Assembly: GCA_024711185.1 (NCBI GenBank)
Contig: JANJTI010000175.1
Coordinates: 1 to 7,864, forward strand
DNA: 7,864 bases
DNA from: Brevundimonas sp.
GTDB lineage: Bacteria > Pseudomonadota > Alphaproteobacteria > Caulobacterales > Caulobacteraceae
Direction: 5' to 3'
The translations under genes were made by a program, and so were the position numbers. How positions within the stretch are numbered: the stretch's first letter is position 1; every line of letters starts with the position of its first letter. Below the pieces are notes generated by a model. That model ran no database searches and was not told the origin of the DNA. It saw only the letters and a program-made list of their open reading frames with translations. Below are positions 1-5,781 of this stretch, piece after piece.

Positions 1-971
1 ATGGCGAAGGCCGGCGTGCCGTCTGGGGCCATGACGATGACGCCGCCGTCGCCGCCGATCGAGCCGACGTCGGCGATTTCCGCATCGGCCGCCGCCTGCA
101 CGGCGGCCCCGGCCCGGGTGCGGAAGCAGATGTCCCGCGCGACTGTCGAGCGAATGAAATACTCGCCCGAACCGGTCGCCGACACGGCGCAGCCGTCGGC
201 GTTGGAGGCGTAGGTGCCCGCGCCGATCACCGGCACGTCGCCAACCCGGCCCCAGCGCTTGGCCGTCATGCCGCCGGTCGAGGTGCCCGCCGCCAGCCGG
301 CCCTGGCTGTCGAGGGCGACCGCGCCGACGGTTCCGAACTTGCGCTCGTTCAGCGGGGACGCGGCCCCGTCCAGCGCCGCCTGCGGGACCGGCGCGCCCT
401 CCGGCCGGTGGGGGATCGGCTGGCCGGCGTCGGTCAGGGCCCGCACCAGCCCCTGCCAGCGCCGCTCGGTGAAGAAGAAGGACGGCGCAACCTGCTCCAG
501 TCCCACCGAGGCGGCGAAGCTCTCCGCCCCCTCGCCGATCAGCATGACGTGCGGCGACTGCTCCATGACCGCGCGGGCGGCGGCGATCGGATGGCGGGTG
601 CGGGTCAGGCCGGCGACGGCGCCGGCCTGCAGGTTCGAGCCGTCCATCACGGCCGCGTCCAGCTCGTTGCGCCCGGCGGCGGTGAAGACCGCGCCGCGGC
701 CGGCGTTGAACAGCGGATCGTCCTCCATCACCTCGACCGCCGCCTGAACCGCGTCCAGCGCCGCGCCGCCGTTCGCCAGCACCGCCGAGCCGGCCTCCAG
801 CGCGCGGTGCAGCGCCGCGCGGTAGGCGGCGTCCTGCTCGGGGCTCAGGCTGTCGCGCTCGATCACCCCGGCGCCGCCGTGAATGGCGAAGGACCAGCGC
901 GGCGCGTCCTGGGCGGCGGCGGGCGCGGCGAGGAGGGCCGAGCAGACGGCGCCGACGAGCCAAGGGTTCAT
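1..971 (-). CDS. Isoaspartyl peptidase/L-asparaginase precursor, exported (partial, 3' end outside window)
   Basis: This is an Ntn-hydrolase of the plant-type asparaginase family, which removes isoaspartyl residues from dipeptides and hydrolyses L-asparagine. The first 323 residues are visible; the gene runs off the left edge. Residues 1-20 form a signal peptide (short n-region, hydrophobic core, AAA before Gln21), so the enzyme is probably periplasmic. Family blocks appear in order: FAIHGGAG (28-35), NAGRGAV (89-95), DAAVMDG (105-111), the autocleavage site KFGTVGAVALD with nucleophile Thr214 (codon at 330-332), and the substrate-binding block STGGM...GRVGD (231-245). The family predicts self-cleavage before Thr214 into alpha and beta subunits. 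The usual Ser after GRVGD is Val here. The ATG at 969-971 is supported by GGAG at 980-983, 8 nt upstream. The gene is divergent from the coiled-coil gene. The family call is firm; the preference between isoaspartyl dipeptides and asparagine cannot be read from the sequence. Confidence 0.93.
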   Translation of the reverse strand, partial: MNPWLVGAVCSALLAAPAAAQDAPRWSFAIHGGAGVIERDSLSPEQDAAYRAALHRALEAGSAVLANGGAALDAVQAAVEVMEDDPLFNAGRGAVFTAAGRNELDAAVMDGSNLQAGAVAGLTRTRHPIAAARAVMEQSPHVMLIGEGAESFAASVGLEQVAPSFFFTERRWQGLVRALTDAGQPIPHRPEGAPVPQAALDGAASPLNERKFGTVGAVALDSQGRLAAGTSTGGMTAKRWGRVGDVPVIGAGTYASNADGCAVSATGSGEYFIRSTVARDICFRTRAGAAVQAAADAEIADVGSIGGDGGVIVMAPDGTPAFA

Positions 972-999
972 TGGCAGAGCTCCATTTTCACGCTATGTT
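971..999 (+). promoter_or_regulatory. Sigma-70-type promoter for the coiled-coil gene; predicts a leaderless mRNA
   Basis: A -35-like TTGGCA (971-976) and a -10-like TATGTT (994-999) are separated by exactly 17 bp. The -10 sits in GCTATG, resembling the GCTAT core of Caulobacter housekeeping promoters. Standard spacing puts the transcription start at 1006, the A of the downstream ATG. No purine-rich ribosome-binding site precedes that ATG (TTCCGCCC only), which fits leaderless translation. The -35 overlaps the start codon of the divergent peptidase gene. Inferred from sequence only. Confidence 0.6.
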
Positions 1000-1005
1000 C
1001 CGCCC

Positions 1006-1227
1006 ATGTCAGAAGTGACCGACATCGTCGTTCCGGTGCTTCAGAAAATCCAGGCGCAGCTTGGACGGGTCGAAACCGACCTCGTCAACATCAAGGAAGA
1101 CATGCACCACATCCAGGTGCGGCTGACCGGACTGGAGGCCAATGTGAACGGCCTGAACCGCCGGATCGACCATTTCGACCACCGGCTCGGCCGGATCGAA
1201 CGCCGGCTGGACCTCGTCGAAGTCTGA
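1006..1227 (+). CDS. Small coiled-coil protein, 73 aa, function unknown
   Basis: I do not recognise a named family, although short proteins with an IKxDMxxIxxRLxxLE core are common hypothetical proteins in alphaproteobacteria. The whole chain reads as one coiled coil. Hydrophobic residues occupy every a/d position from Leu12 to Val71 in strict 3-4 spacing (12, 15, 19, 22, 26, 29, 33, 36, 40, 43, 47, 50, 54, 57, 61, 64, 68, 71), with charged and polar residues between. It has no signal peptide, membrane segment or cysteine, so it is probably cytoplasmic and oligomeric. An open frame extends upstream to 883, but that part is antisense to the peptidase gene. The ATG at 1006 begins the heptad-bearing protein and coincides with the predicted transcription start. 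The role could be scaffold, adaptor or partner of an unlinked protein; nothing here decides it. Confidence 0.8.
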   Translation: MSEVTDIVVPVLQKIQAQLGRVETDLVNIKEDMHHIQVRLTGLEANVNGLNRRIDHFDHRLGRIERRLDLVEV

Positions 1228-1264
1228 GCGCGGTTGCGGACCCCGCCGCCCCCCGACGTTCACG

Positions 1265-1280
1265 CCAAATTACCCTTAAC
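1265..1280 (+). promoter_or_regulatory. Possible degenerate CtrA-like site upstream of the transporter
   Basis: CCAA-N7-TTAAC lies about 155 bp before the transporter start. The Caulobacter CtrA consensus is TTAA-N7-TTAA, so one half is perfect, the other matches 2 of 4, and the spacing is exact. The rest of this 206-bp gap (1228-1433) shows no strong -35/-10 pair. This is a weak candidate, worth noting only because it falls in a promoter-sized gap. Confidence 0.2.
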
Positions 1281-1380
1281 CCTTGTCCGGCTTTCGCCGC
1301 CGTGCTGCTTATGCGCCTTCGCGCGTCAGGTGGGGCGCAGAGTCACAGGGAGTAAGCCGTTGAACCGAACGGTCGCAGGG

Positions 1381-1415
1381 GGCGCGCGAGGCGCGTCTGA
1401 CGGGCTTCGAGCCCG
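1381..1415 (+). other. Two tandem hairpins in the transporter 5' leader
   Basis: The first hairpin pairs 1381-1387 with 1391-1397 around a GAG loop (GC-rich, one G-U pair). The second pairs CGGGCT (1401-1406) with AGCCCG (1410-1415) around TCG. The second ends 2 nt before the AAGGGGGAG ribosome-binding site at 1418-1426. They could modulate translation or protect the mRNA 5' region. The base pairing is read directly; the role is inferred. Confidence 0.5.
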
Positions 1416-1433
1416 CCAAGGGGGAGTCCGGGC

Positions 1434-3374
1434 ATGAACATCGTCATCATCGTCGGTCTGATCGTCACCGCCCTTACGGGAATCCCGGTGCTGATGCAGA
1501 TCCTGAAGAACCACCCGAAAGGGCTGATCATCCTGTTCTTCGCCGAGATGTGGGAGCGCTTCTCCTACTACGGCATGCGCGGGATCCTGATCTTCTATCT
1601 GACCCAGCACTTCCTGTTCGACGATGCTCTCGCCTCGTCCACCTACGGCTCCTACACCTCGCTGGTCTACCTGCTGCCGCTGGTCGGCGGCATCCTCGCG
1701 GACCGCTACATCGGCACCCGCAAGGCCATCGCCTTCGGCGCCCTGCTGCTGGTCGCCGGTCACGGGCTGATGGCCTACGAGGGCCGTCCGGCCACCGAGA
1801 CCCTGACCTTTGCGGGGACCCAGTACGAGGTCGTCAGCGAGGGCCGCGGCGCCGCTCGAGAAGTCGGCATCATGGTCGACGGCCAGCGCTACGGCTTCGG
1901 TCCCGCCGAGGGCGGCGGCCTGGCTCTGACGGACCTGCCGGCGGGCGCCTCCCTGCCCGCCGTGCTGCCGGCCGGCGAATATGTGATGACGGCCACTCGC
2001 GACATGAGCGGAGTCAACGTCTTCTATCTCGCCATCTCGCTGATCATCATGGGGGTCGGCTTCCTGAAGCCGAACATCTCGACCATCGTCGGCCAGCTGT
2101 ATCCGCAGGGCGATCCGCGGCGGGATTCCGGCTTCACCCTCTACTATTACGGCATCAATCTCGGCGCCTTCTGGGCGGCGGTCCTGTGTGGCTATCTCGG
2201 GCAGACCGTAGGCTGGTGGGCCGGCTTCGGCCTCGCCGGCGTCGGCATGGCGCTCGGCTTCGTGGTCTTCGTGCTGGGCAAGCCGCTGCTGCAGGGCAAC
2301 GGCGAGCCGCCGAACCCCGAGCTGATCAAGCGTCCGCTGTTCGGGCCGGTCAACCGCGAGTGGCTGATCTACATCCTCGCCGTCCTTGGCGTCGGCATCG
2401 TCTGGTTCATGGTCCAGCGCAACGCCCTCGTCGGCACGGTGCTCGGCATCTCGACGCTCCTGTCGCTCATCGCCATCGCCTGGATCATCGCCTTTGTCTG
2501 CAAGACCTGGGTCCAGCGTCAGCGCATGATGCTGGCCGTGGTGCTGATCTTCGGCGCCGTGGTGTTCTTCACCCTGTTCGAACAGGCCGGCACCTCGCTG
2601 AACCTGTTCGCCGACCGGAACGTCGATCTGACCATCACCCCGGTTGCGATGCAGTTCCTCGGCATCACCATCGGCACGCCGGCCCAACTGGCCGCGGCGG
2701 GCATCACGCCGTCGGGCTTCTGGATCGACGCGACCATCACGGCCGCGCAGGTGCAGTCGTTCAACGCCGGCTTCATCCTGATCTTCGCCCCGATCTTCGC
2801 GGCGATGTGGGCGTGGCTGGCCTCGAAGAAGATGGACCCCAACCCGACCATGAAGTTCGGTCTCGGCCTCGTCCAGGTCGGCCTCGGCTTCCTGGTGGTG
2901 GTCTGGGCCGCCGGTTCGGGCATGGTCGACAGCGCCTTCCAGATGCCGCTGATCATGCTGGCCCTGCTGTACATGCTGCACACCACCGGCGAGCTGTTCC
3001 TGTCGCCGGTGGGCCTGTCGGAGATCACCAAGCTGTCGCTGGCGTCGGTGGTCAGCTTCATGATGGCGGTGTGGTTCCTGGCCAGCTCGATCGCCCAGTA
3101 CGTCGGCGGCTACATCGCCGGTCTGATGGGCACCGAAACCGTCGGCGGGCAGGTGCTCGACCCGGCCGGGGCCCTGCAGACCTCGCTCGCCGGCTTCGAT
3201 TCGCTCGGCAAGTGGGGCGTCGGCATCGGCGTGGCCTTCATCCTGATCAGCTTCTTCATCAAGGGCTGGTCGCACGGGGCCAACGACGGCGACAACCATC
3301 CGGGACCGGACCTGACCGACCGCGGTCAGGAGGACGGCAACGTCGCCCGGCCGCACGCCAGCACGCCGGCCTGA
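1434..3374 (+). CDS. POT/PTR2 family proton-coupled di/tripeptide transporter with large loop insert
   Basis: This is an inner-membrane MFS transporter of the proton-dependent oligopeptide family, importing di- and tripeptides with protons. Hallmarks are ExxERFxYYG (Glu38, Glu41, Arg42, Tyr45, Tyr46), the GGILADRYIGTRK loop (85-97), Lys212 in GFLKPN, FTLYYYGINLGAF (235-246) and GELFLSPVGLS (519-529). The hydrophobic pattern gives the usual 12 helices plus the POT-specific pair HA/HB (about 309-356). At 646 aa it is longer than the roughly 450-520 typical of bacteria. The extra length comes from a hydrophobic N-terminal segment (2-24) before helix 1, a soluble insert of about 70 residues between helices 3 and 4 (117-190), a longer loop after helix 7 (390-440) and a hydrophilic tail (612-646). 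The ATG at 1434 has AAGGGGGAG at 1418-1426, 7 nt away. It appears monocistronic, ending at a terminator hairpin. Substrate class is well supported; exact specificity is not. Confidence 0.94.
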   Translation: MNIVIIVGLIVTALTGIPVLMQILKNHPKGLIILFFAEMWERFSYYGMRGILIFYLTQHFLFDDALASSTYGSYTSLVYLLPLVGGILADRYIGTRKAIAFGALLLVAGHGLMAYEGRPATETLTFAGTQYEVVSEGRGAAREVGIMVDGQRYGFGPAEGGGLALTDLPAGASLPAVLPAGEYVMTATRDMSGVNVFYLAISLIIMGVGFLKPNISTIVGQLYPQGDPRRDSGFTLYYYGINLGAFWAAVLCGYLGQTVGWWAGFGLAGVGMALGFVVFVLGKPLLQGNGEPPNPELIKRPLFGPVNREWLIYILAVLGVGIVWFMVQRNALVGTVLGISTLLSLIAIAWIIAFVCKTWVQRQRMMLAVVLIFGAVVFFTLFEQAGTSLNLFADRNVDLTITPVAMQFLGITIGTPAQLAAAGITPSGFWIDATITAAQVQSFNAGFILIFAPIFAAMWAWLASKKMDPNPTMKFGLGLVQVGLGFLVVVWAAGSGMVDSAFQMPLIMLALLYMLHTTGELFLSPVGLSEITKLSLASVVSFMMAVWFLASSIAQYVGGYIAGLMGTETVGGQVLDPAGALQTSLAGFDSLGKWGVGIGVAFILISFFIKGWSHGANDGDNHPGPDLTDRGQEDGNVARPHASTPA

Positions 3375-3396
3375 TCGCCGCACACGGCTGACACGG

Positions 3397-3430
3397 GAAG
3401 GGCGGAGCCGCGAGGCTCCGCCCTTCTTGC
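3397..3430 (+). terminator. Intrinsic terminator-like hairpin of the transporter gene
   Basis: A perfect 13-bp stem pairs 3397-3409 with 3414-3426 around a GCGA (GNRA) tetraloop, followed by TTGCATT. It begins 22 nt after the transporter stop codon. The T-tract is short, but the stem is very stable, which fits high-GC alphaproteobacteria. The polarity suits the + strand better than the convergent receptor gene. Confidence 0.75.
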
Positions 3431-3450
3431 ATTGCATCGGGGCCTGTGGC

Positions 3451-3509
3451 CTCCGCCCTTTTAAGGGCTTGGGGCGGCCCCGGGCGGGAGCCGCCCCAAG
3501 GGCGCGGAG
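3451..3509. repeat. Large nested inverted repeat in the convergent gap
   Basis: An 11-bp perfect arm at 3468-3478 pairs with 3490-3500 around an 11-nt loop. Outside it, CTCCGC (3451-3456) pairs with GCGGAG (3504-3509), giving a long, interrupted cruciform. A small competing hairpin, GCCCTT-TT-AAGGGC, covers 3455-3468. The left arm repeats CTCCGCCCTT from the preceding terminator stem (3416-3425). No T-tract follows on either strand. It could be a second terminator, a transcript-end stabiliser or a REP-like element; only genome-wide comparison can tell. Confidence 0.5.
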
Positions 3510-3540
3510 CGACAGGGGAGGCCGGTTTCCGCGCCTTCCT

Positions 3541-3564
3541 CCCCGCCCGGGACGACGGGCGGGG
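3541..3564 (-). terminator. Hairpin just downstream of the receptor gene stop codon
   Basis: CCCCGCCCG (3541-3549) pairs perfectly with CGGGCGGGG (3556-3564) around a 6-nt loop. On the minus strand it starts 7 nt after the receptor stop codon (3572-3574). It lacks a T-tract, so it is a terminator-like hairpin rather than a canonical intrinsic terminator; it may instead block 3' exonucleases. Confidence 0.45.
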
Positions 3565-3571
3565 AAGTCCG

Positions 3572-5608
3572 TCAGAAAGTCTTCCGCAGGCGCAGCGACC
3601 AGAAGGTGCGGGGGTCGATGTAGCGGTTCTCGACGAAGGCGATCGGGCGCGCCGGGGTGCGATCGGCGTAGACGGTCCGCTCGACCTCGAAGTCGTTCCA
3701 CACGTTCACCTGGGCGCGCAGCGACAGGGTCGCCGTCGGCTTGTACTCGGTCCAGAGCTCGAAATAGTCCGAGCCGCGGAAGCCCGAGGTCTGGTCCGGA
3801 TCGTAGCGGAACTGGTGCAGGCTCTCGATGTAGGCCCCGCCCCACTGCAGCTTCCAAGACGGGATGTCCTGCTGGATGGTGAAGATCGGCTGCGACGGCC
3901 GGACGCCCGAAATGGCCCGGGTTTCGCCCGTCGTCGGATCGGTGACCTCGGTATGGTTCCAGGTGTTGCGGAAGCCCAGCTTCCCCCCCGAGAAGCCGAA
4001 ACGGTCCATCGGCACCAGGATGTTGACCGCCAGCTGATCCAGCGTCCCGTCGCCGATGTTGCCGACAGCGGACAGGCCCCGGTCGAGCGGCAGCACGTCG
4101 ATGGCGTCGACGATCTCGTCATGGCGGTAGCCGATGGAGACGATGCCGTCGGTCCAGAAGCGGCGCTCGTAGGTGATCTCGCTGATCCAGCGCTGCTCCG
4201 GCTCCAGATCGGCGTTGCCGCCCTGCACCCGGTCGTCATCGAGGTCGGCCGAGGCGGCGAAGTCGCCGAAGTCCAGCTGGCCCACCTCGCGCTCGAAGCG
4301 GAATCGGAACTGGTTGTTCGGCATGGGCGTCCAGGTCGCCAGCAGACGCGGCTTGGCGAAGAAGAAGCTCTTCTCCTGATCGGCGTCCCCCGACTGGCTG
4401 ATGGTCGAGGCCTCCAGCCGCAGGCCGCCCTCGAGGGTCAGGTCGTCGCGAATGCGCCAGGTGCCCTTGCCGAACGCCTCGCCGCGCAACTCCTCGACCT
4501 TGACCGAGGCGGAGGGCAGCGGCACCGGCGTCCCGCCCACCGAGAAGGCCTGTTCGGTCTCCAGCATGTTGTAGGCCACCTCGCCTCCGGCCTCGAACGT
4601 CAGGGCCGGTGAGCGCTCGAAGCGGACCAGGTTCCGGAAAATGGTCTCGGAAGAGTTTCCCTCCGAGACGAAGCGCTGTTCCGGCCGATCGACGCCATCG
4701 ACGCGGTCGCGCGACAGGGAGACGGATTCGAAGTCGTTGAACTGGTGGATGAAGCGGGTCTCGAGATTGAACCGGGGGCTCAGGGGCCGCGTGTAGACGA
4801 CGCCGAATTCTCCGCCGGAGCCGTCGTTGTCGAACAGATTCTCGCGCCGGACCGTGGGGCCGGTCTGAAGAGAGACGGAGTGGTAGTCGTTGACCCCGTA
4901 GCGGGCGGTCAGGTCGATCTTGCCGCCGATCAGCGGGGTGGCGAAGTTGCCCCGGATCGAGGTGCCGCCGCCGTACTGGTCGTTCCAGTAGTCCTCGGTG
5001 CGGATGATCGCGCCCGCGCCGTCGCGGCGCACCACCGGGCCCATGCCGTTGGCGTCGCTCATCGACATGCCGTCGCTGAGGGTGACGCCCCAGGTTCGCT
5101 CGCCCTCGCGGGCGGTGAACTGATAGCTGCCGCCGTAGAGGTTCTGCCCGCCCTCGAACAGGGCCGCGTTGGCGGTGAAGATCGACTGGCGGCTGGATTC
5201 CCGCCGCGTGATGACGTTCACCACCACGGCGTAACCCTGCATGTCGATGCCCGGGGCGCCGCCGCGAATCAGCTCGATCCGTTCGACCTGGCTGGCGAGG
5301 GTGCGGCTCAGCACGGCCGATCCGGTGTCGTTCTTGGAGGCCGGACGGGCGCCGTTGACGAGGACGTTTCCGACCGAGCCCTCGAAGCCGCGGCTGCCGT
5401 CGCCGTCGACGACGCTGAAGCCGGGCACCCGGTTGACCATGTCCAGAGCCGTGTTCGGGCGCTGGTCGGCGAAGAAGTCGGGGGTGAAGACCAGCACGCC
5501 CTGCTGGCCCGCCTCGGCCTGCGGGGCGGCGGCGGGGGGCGTCTGGGCCGCAGCCGCGCCGGCGCCGAGGAACAGGGCCGTGGTCGCCAGCAGGATGGTC
5601 TTGGTCAT
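3572..5608 (-). CDS. TonB-dependent outer-membrane receptor, substrate unknown
   Basis: This is a 678-aa TonB-gated outer-membrane importer. Residues 1-21 are a signal peptide (hydrophobic core, then AAAA before Gln22). A plug domain spans about 37-136, with the conserved run LVNGARPASKND (83-94), ASQVERIELIRGGAPG (105-120) and a closing VVVNVITRR (128-136). The remainder alternates polar and aromatic residues as expected of a beta barrel and ends in ...LRLRKTF with a terminal Phe, the outer-membrane assembly signal. At 678 residues it is small among such receptors and has no N-terminal secretin-like signalling domain. A canonical EVVVTA-type TonB box is absent; VLVFTP (38-43) occupies that place. 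The ATG at 5606-5608 has GAGGGGAAG at 5616-5624, 7 nt away. It is divergent from the TraB/GumN-like gene and convergent with the peptide transporter. The plug resembles receptors of unassigned substrate common in Caulobacterales and sphingomonads; peptides are conceivable from context only. Confidence 0.93.
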   Translation of the reverse strand: MTKTILLATTALFLGAGAAAAQTPPAAAPQAEAGQQGVLVFTPDFFADQRPNTALDMVNRVPGFSVVDGDGSRGFEGSVGNVLVNGARPASKNDTGSAVLSRTLASQVERIELIRGGAPGIDMQGYAVVVNVITRRESSRQSIFTANAALFEGGQNLYGGSYQFTAREGERTWGVTLSDGMSMSDANGMGPVVRRDGAGAIIRTEDYWNDQYGGGTSIRGNFATPLIGGKIDLTARYGVNDYHSVSLQTGPTVRRENLFDNDGSGGEFGVVYTRPLSPRFNLETRFIHQFNDFESVSLSRDRVDGVDRPEQRFVSEGNSSETIFRNLVRFERSPALTFEAGGEVAYNMLETEQAFSVGGTPVPLPSASVKVEELRGEAFGKGTWRIRDDLTLEGGLRLEASTISQSGDADQEKSFFFAKPRLLATWTPMPNNQFRFRFEREVGQLDFGDFAASADLDDDRVQGGNADLEPEQRWISEITYERRFWTDGIVSIGYRHDEIVDAIDVLPLDRGLSAVGNIGDGTLDQLAVNILVPMDRFGFSGGKLGFRNTWNHTEVTDPTTGETRAISGVRPSQPIFTIQQDIPSWKLQWGGAYIESLHQFRYDPDQTSGFRGSDYFELWTEYKPTATLSLRAQVNVWNDFEVERTVYADRTPARPIAFVENRYIDPRTFWSLRLRKTF

Positions 5609-5621
5609 TGCAGGTCTTCCC

Positions 5622-5638
5622 CTCGTCGTTGTGACGAG
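5622..5638. promoter_or_regulatory. Inverted repeat overlapping the receptor ribosome-binding site
   Basis: CTCGTC (5622-5627) and GACGAG (5633-5638) form a perfect 6-bp inverted repeat with a 5-nt centre. On the receptor mRNA the downstream arm includes the GAG of the GAGGGGAAG ribosome-binding site (5616-5624). It could be a protein operator or an RNA hairpin limiting ribosome access. Confidence 0.4.
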
Positions 5639-5675
5639 AGGTGTGACCGCGTGTCGCGCCCGTCTCCAGTTACAA

Positions 5676-5732
5676 GGTGGACAGGTGGATTAAATCGGAG
5701 ACAGCATTACGGACATGTCATGTTTGTGTTCT
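5676..5732. promoter_or_regulatory. Candidate operator cluster between divergent receptor and TraB/GumN-like genes
   Basis: Three short motifs lie in this AT-richer part of the 173-bp divergent gap. GGTGGA is repeated at 5676-5681 and 5684-5689. A perfect palindrome GACATGTC lies at 5712-5719. ATGTCAT-GTTT-GTGTTCT (5715-5732) has the 7-4-7 layout of a PhoB box, with a good first half (6 of 7 to CTGTCAT) and a poor second half (4 of 7). None is conclusive, but a regulator binding here could control both genes. Confidence 0.3.
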
Positions 5733-5751
5733 GATTTCGCCTGACTAATAC
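5724..5751 (+). promoter_or_regulatory. Possible promoter of the TraB/GumN-like gene
   Basis: TTGTGT (5724-5729) and TAATAC (5746-5751) are 16 bp apart. ACTAATAC partly matches the Caulobacter -10 form GCTANAWC. Transcription would start near 5758, itself a GTG in frame with the gene, which complicates the choice of start codon. No comparably good promoter for the receptor is visible on the other strand. Confidence 0.4.
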
Positions 5752-5781
5752 TTGGGGGTGATCTTTTTGTTGGGCAGTCCC

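Noticed and set aside
883..1005. Upstream extension of the coiled-coil gene to a start at 883
   Set aside because: The extra 41 residues lie antisense to the peptidase signal-peptide region, break the heptad pattern and ignore the promoter at 971-999.
1..1355. Plus-strand open frames at 1-213, 214-747 and 408-1355
   Set aside because: They are antisense to the isoaspartyl peptidase gene, whose minus-strand frame carries all family motifs; their translations resemble no protein family.
1311..1355. A 14-codon ORF in the transporter leader as a possible leader peptide
   Set aside because: It has no ribosome-binding site, no run of regulatory codons and no attenuator pairing around it that I can see.
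1550..3391. A 613-codon plus-strand frame inside the transporter
   Set aside because: It is the Arg/His-rich alternative frame of the same DNA; all family motifs lie in the 1434 frame.
1326..3857. An 843-codon open frame on the minus strand spanning the peptide transporter
   Set aside because: It is antisense to a clearly real POT gene, its translation is low-complexity Arg/Asp/Gln/His-rich sequence with no recognisable domain, and such mirror frames are expected in high-GC DNA.
3446..4612. Plus-strand frames antisense to the TonB receptor, including 3446-4612 and 4745-5734
   Set aside because: Compositional shadows of the receptor gene, which has a signal peptide, plug, barrel and C-terminal Phe in its own frame.
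5728..5742. A possible LexA-type GTTC-N7-GTTC box in the divergent gap
   Set aside because: Only one GTTC half is present; the position of the second half reads GCCT.
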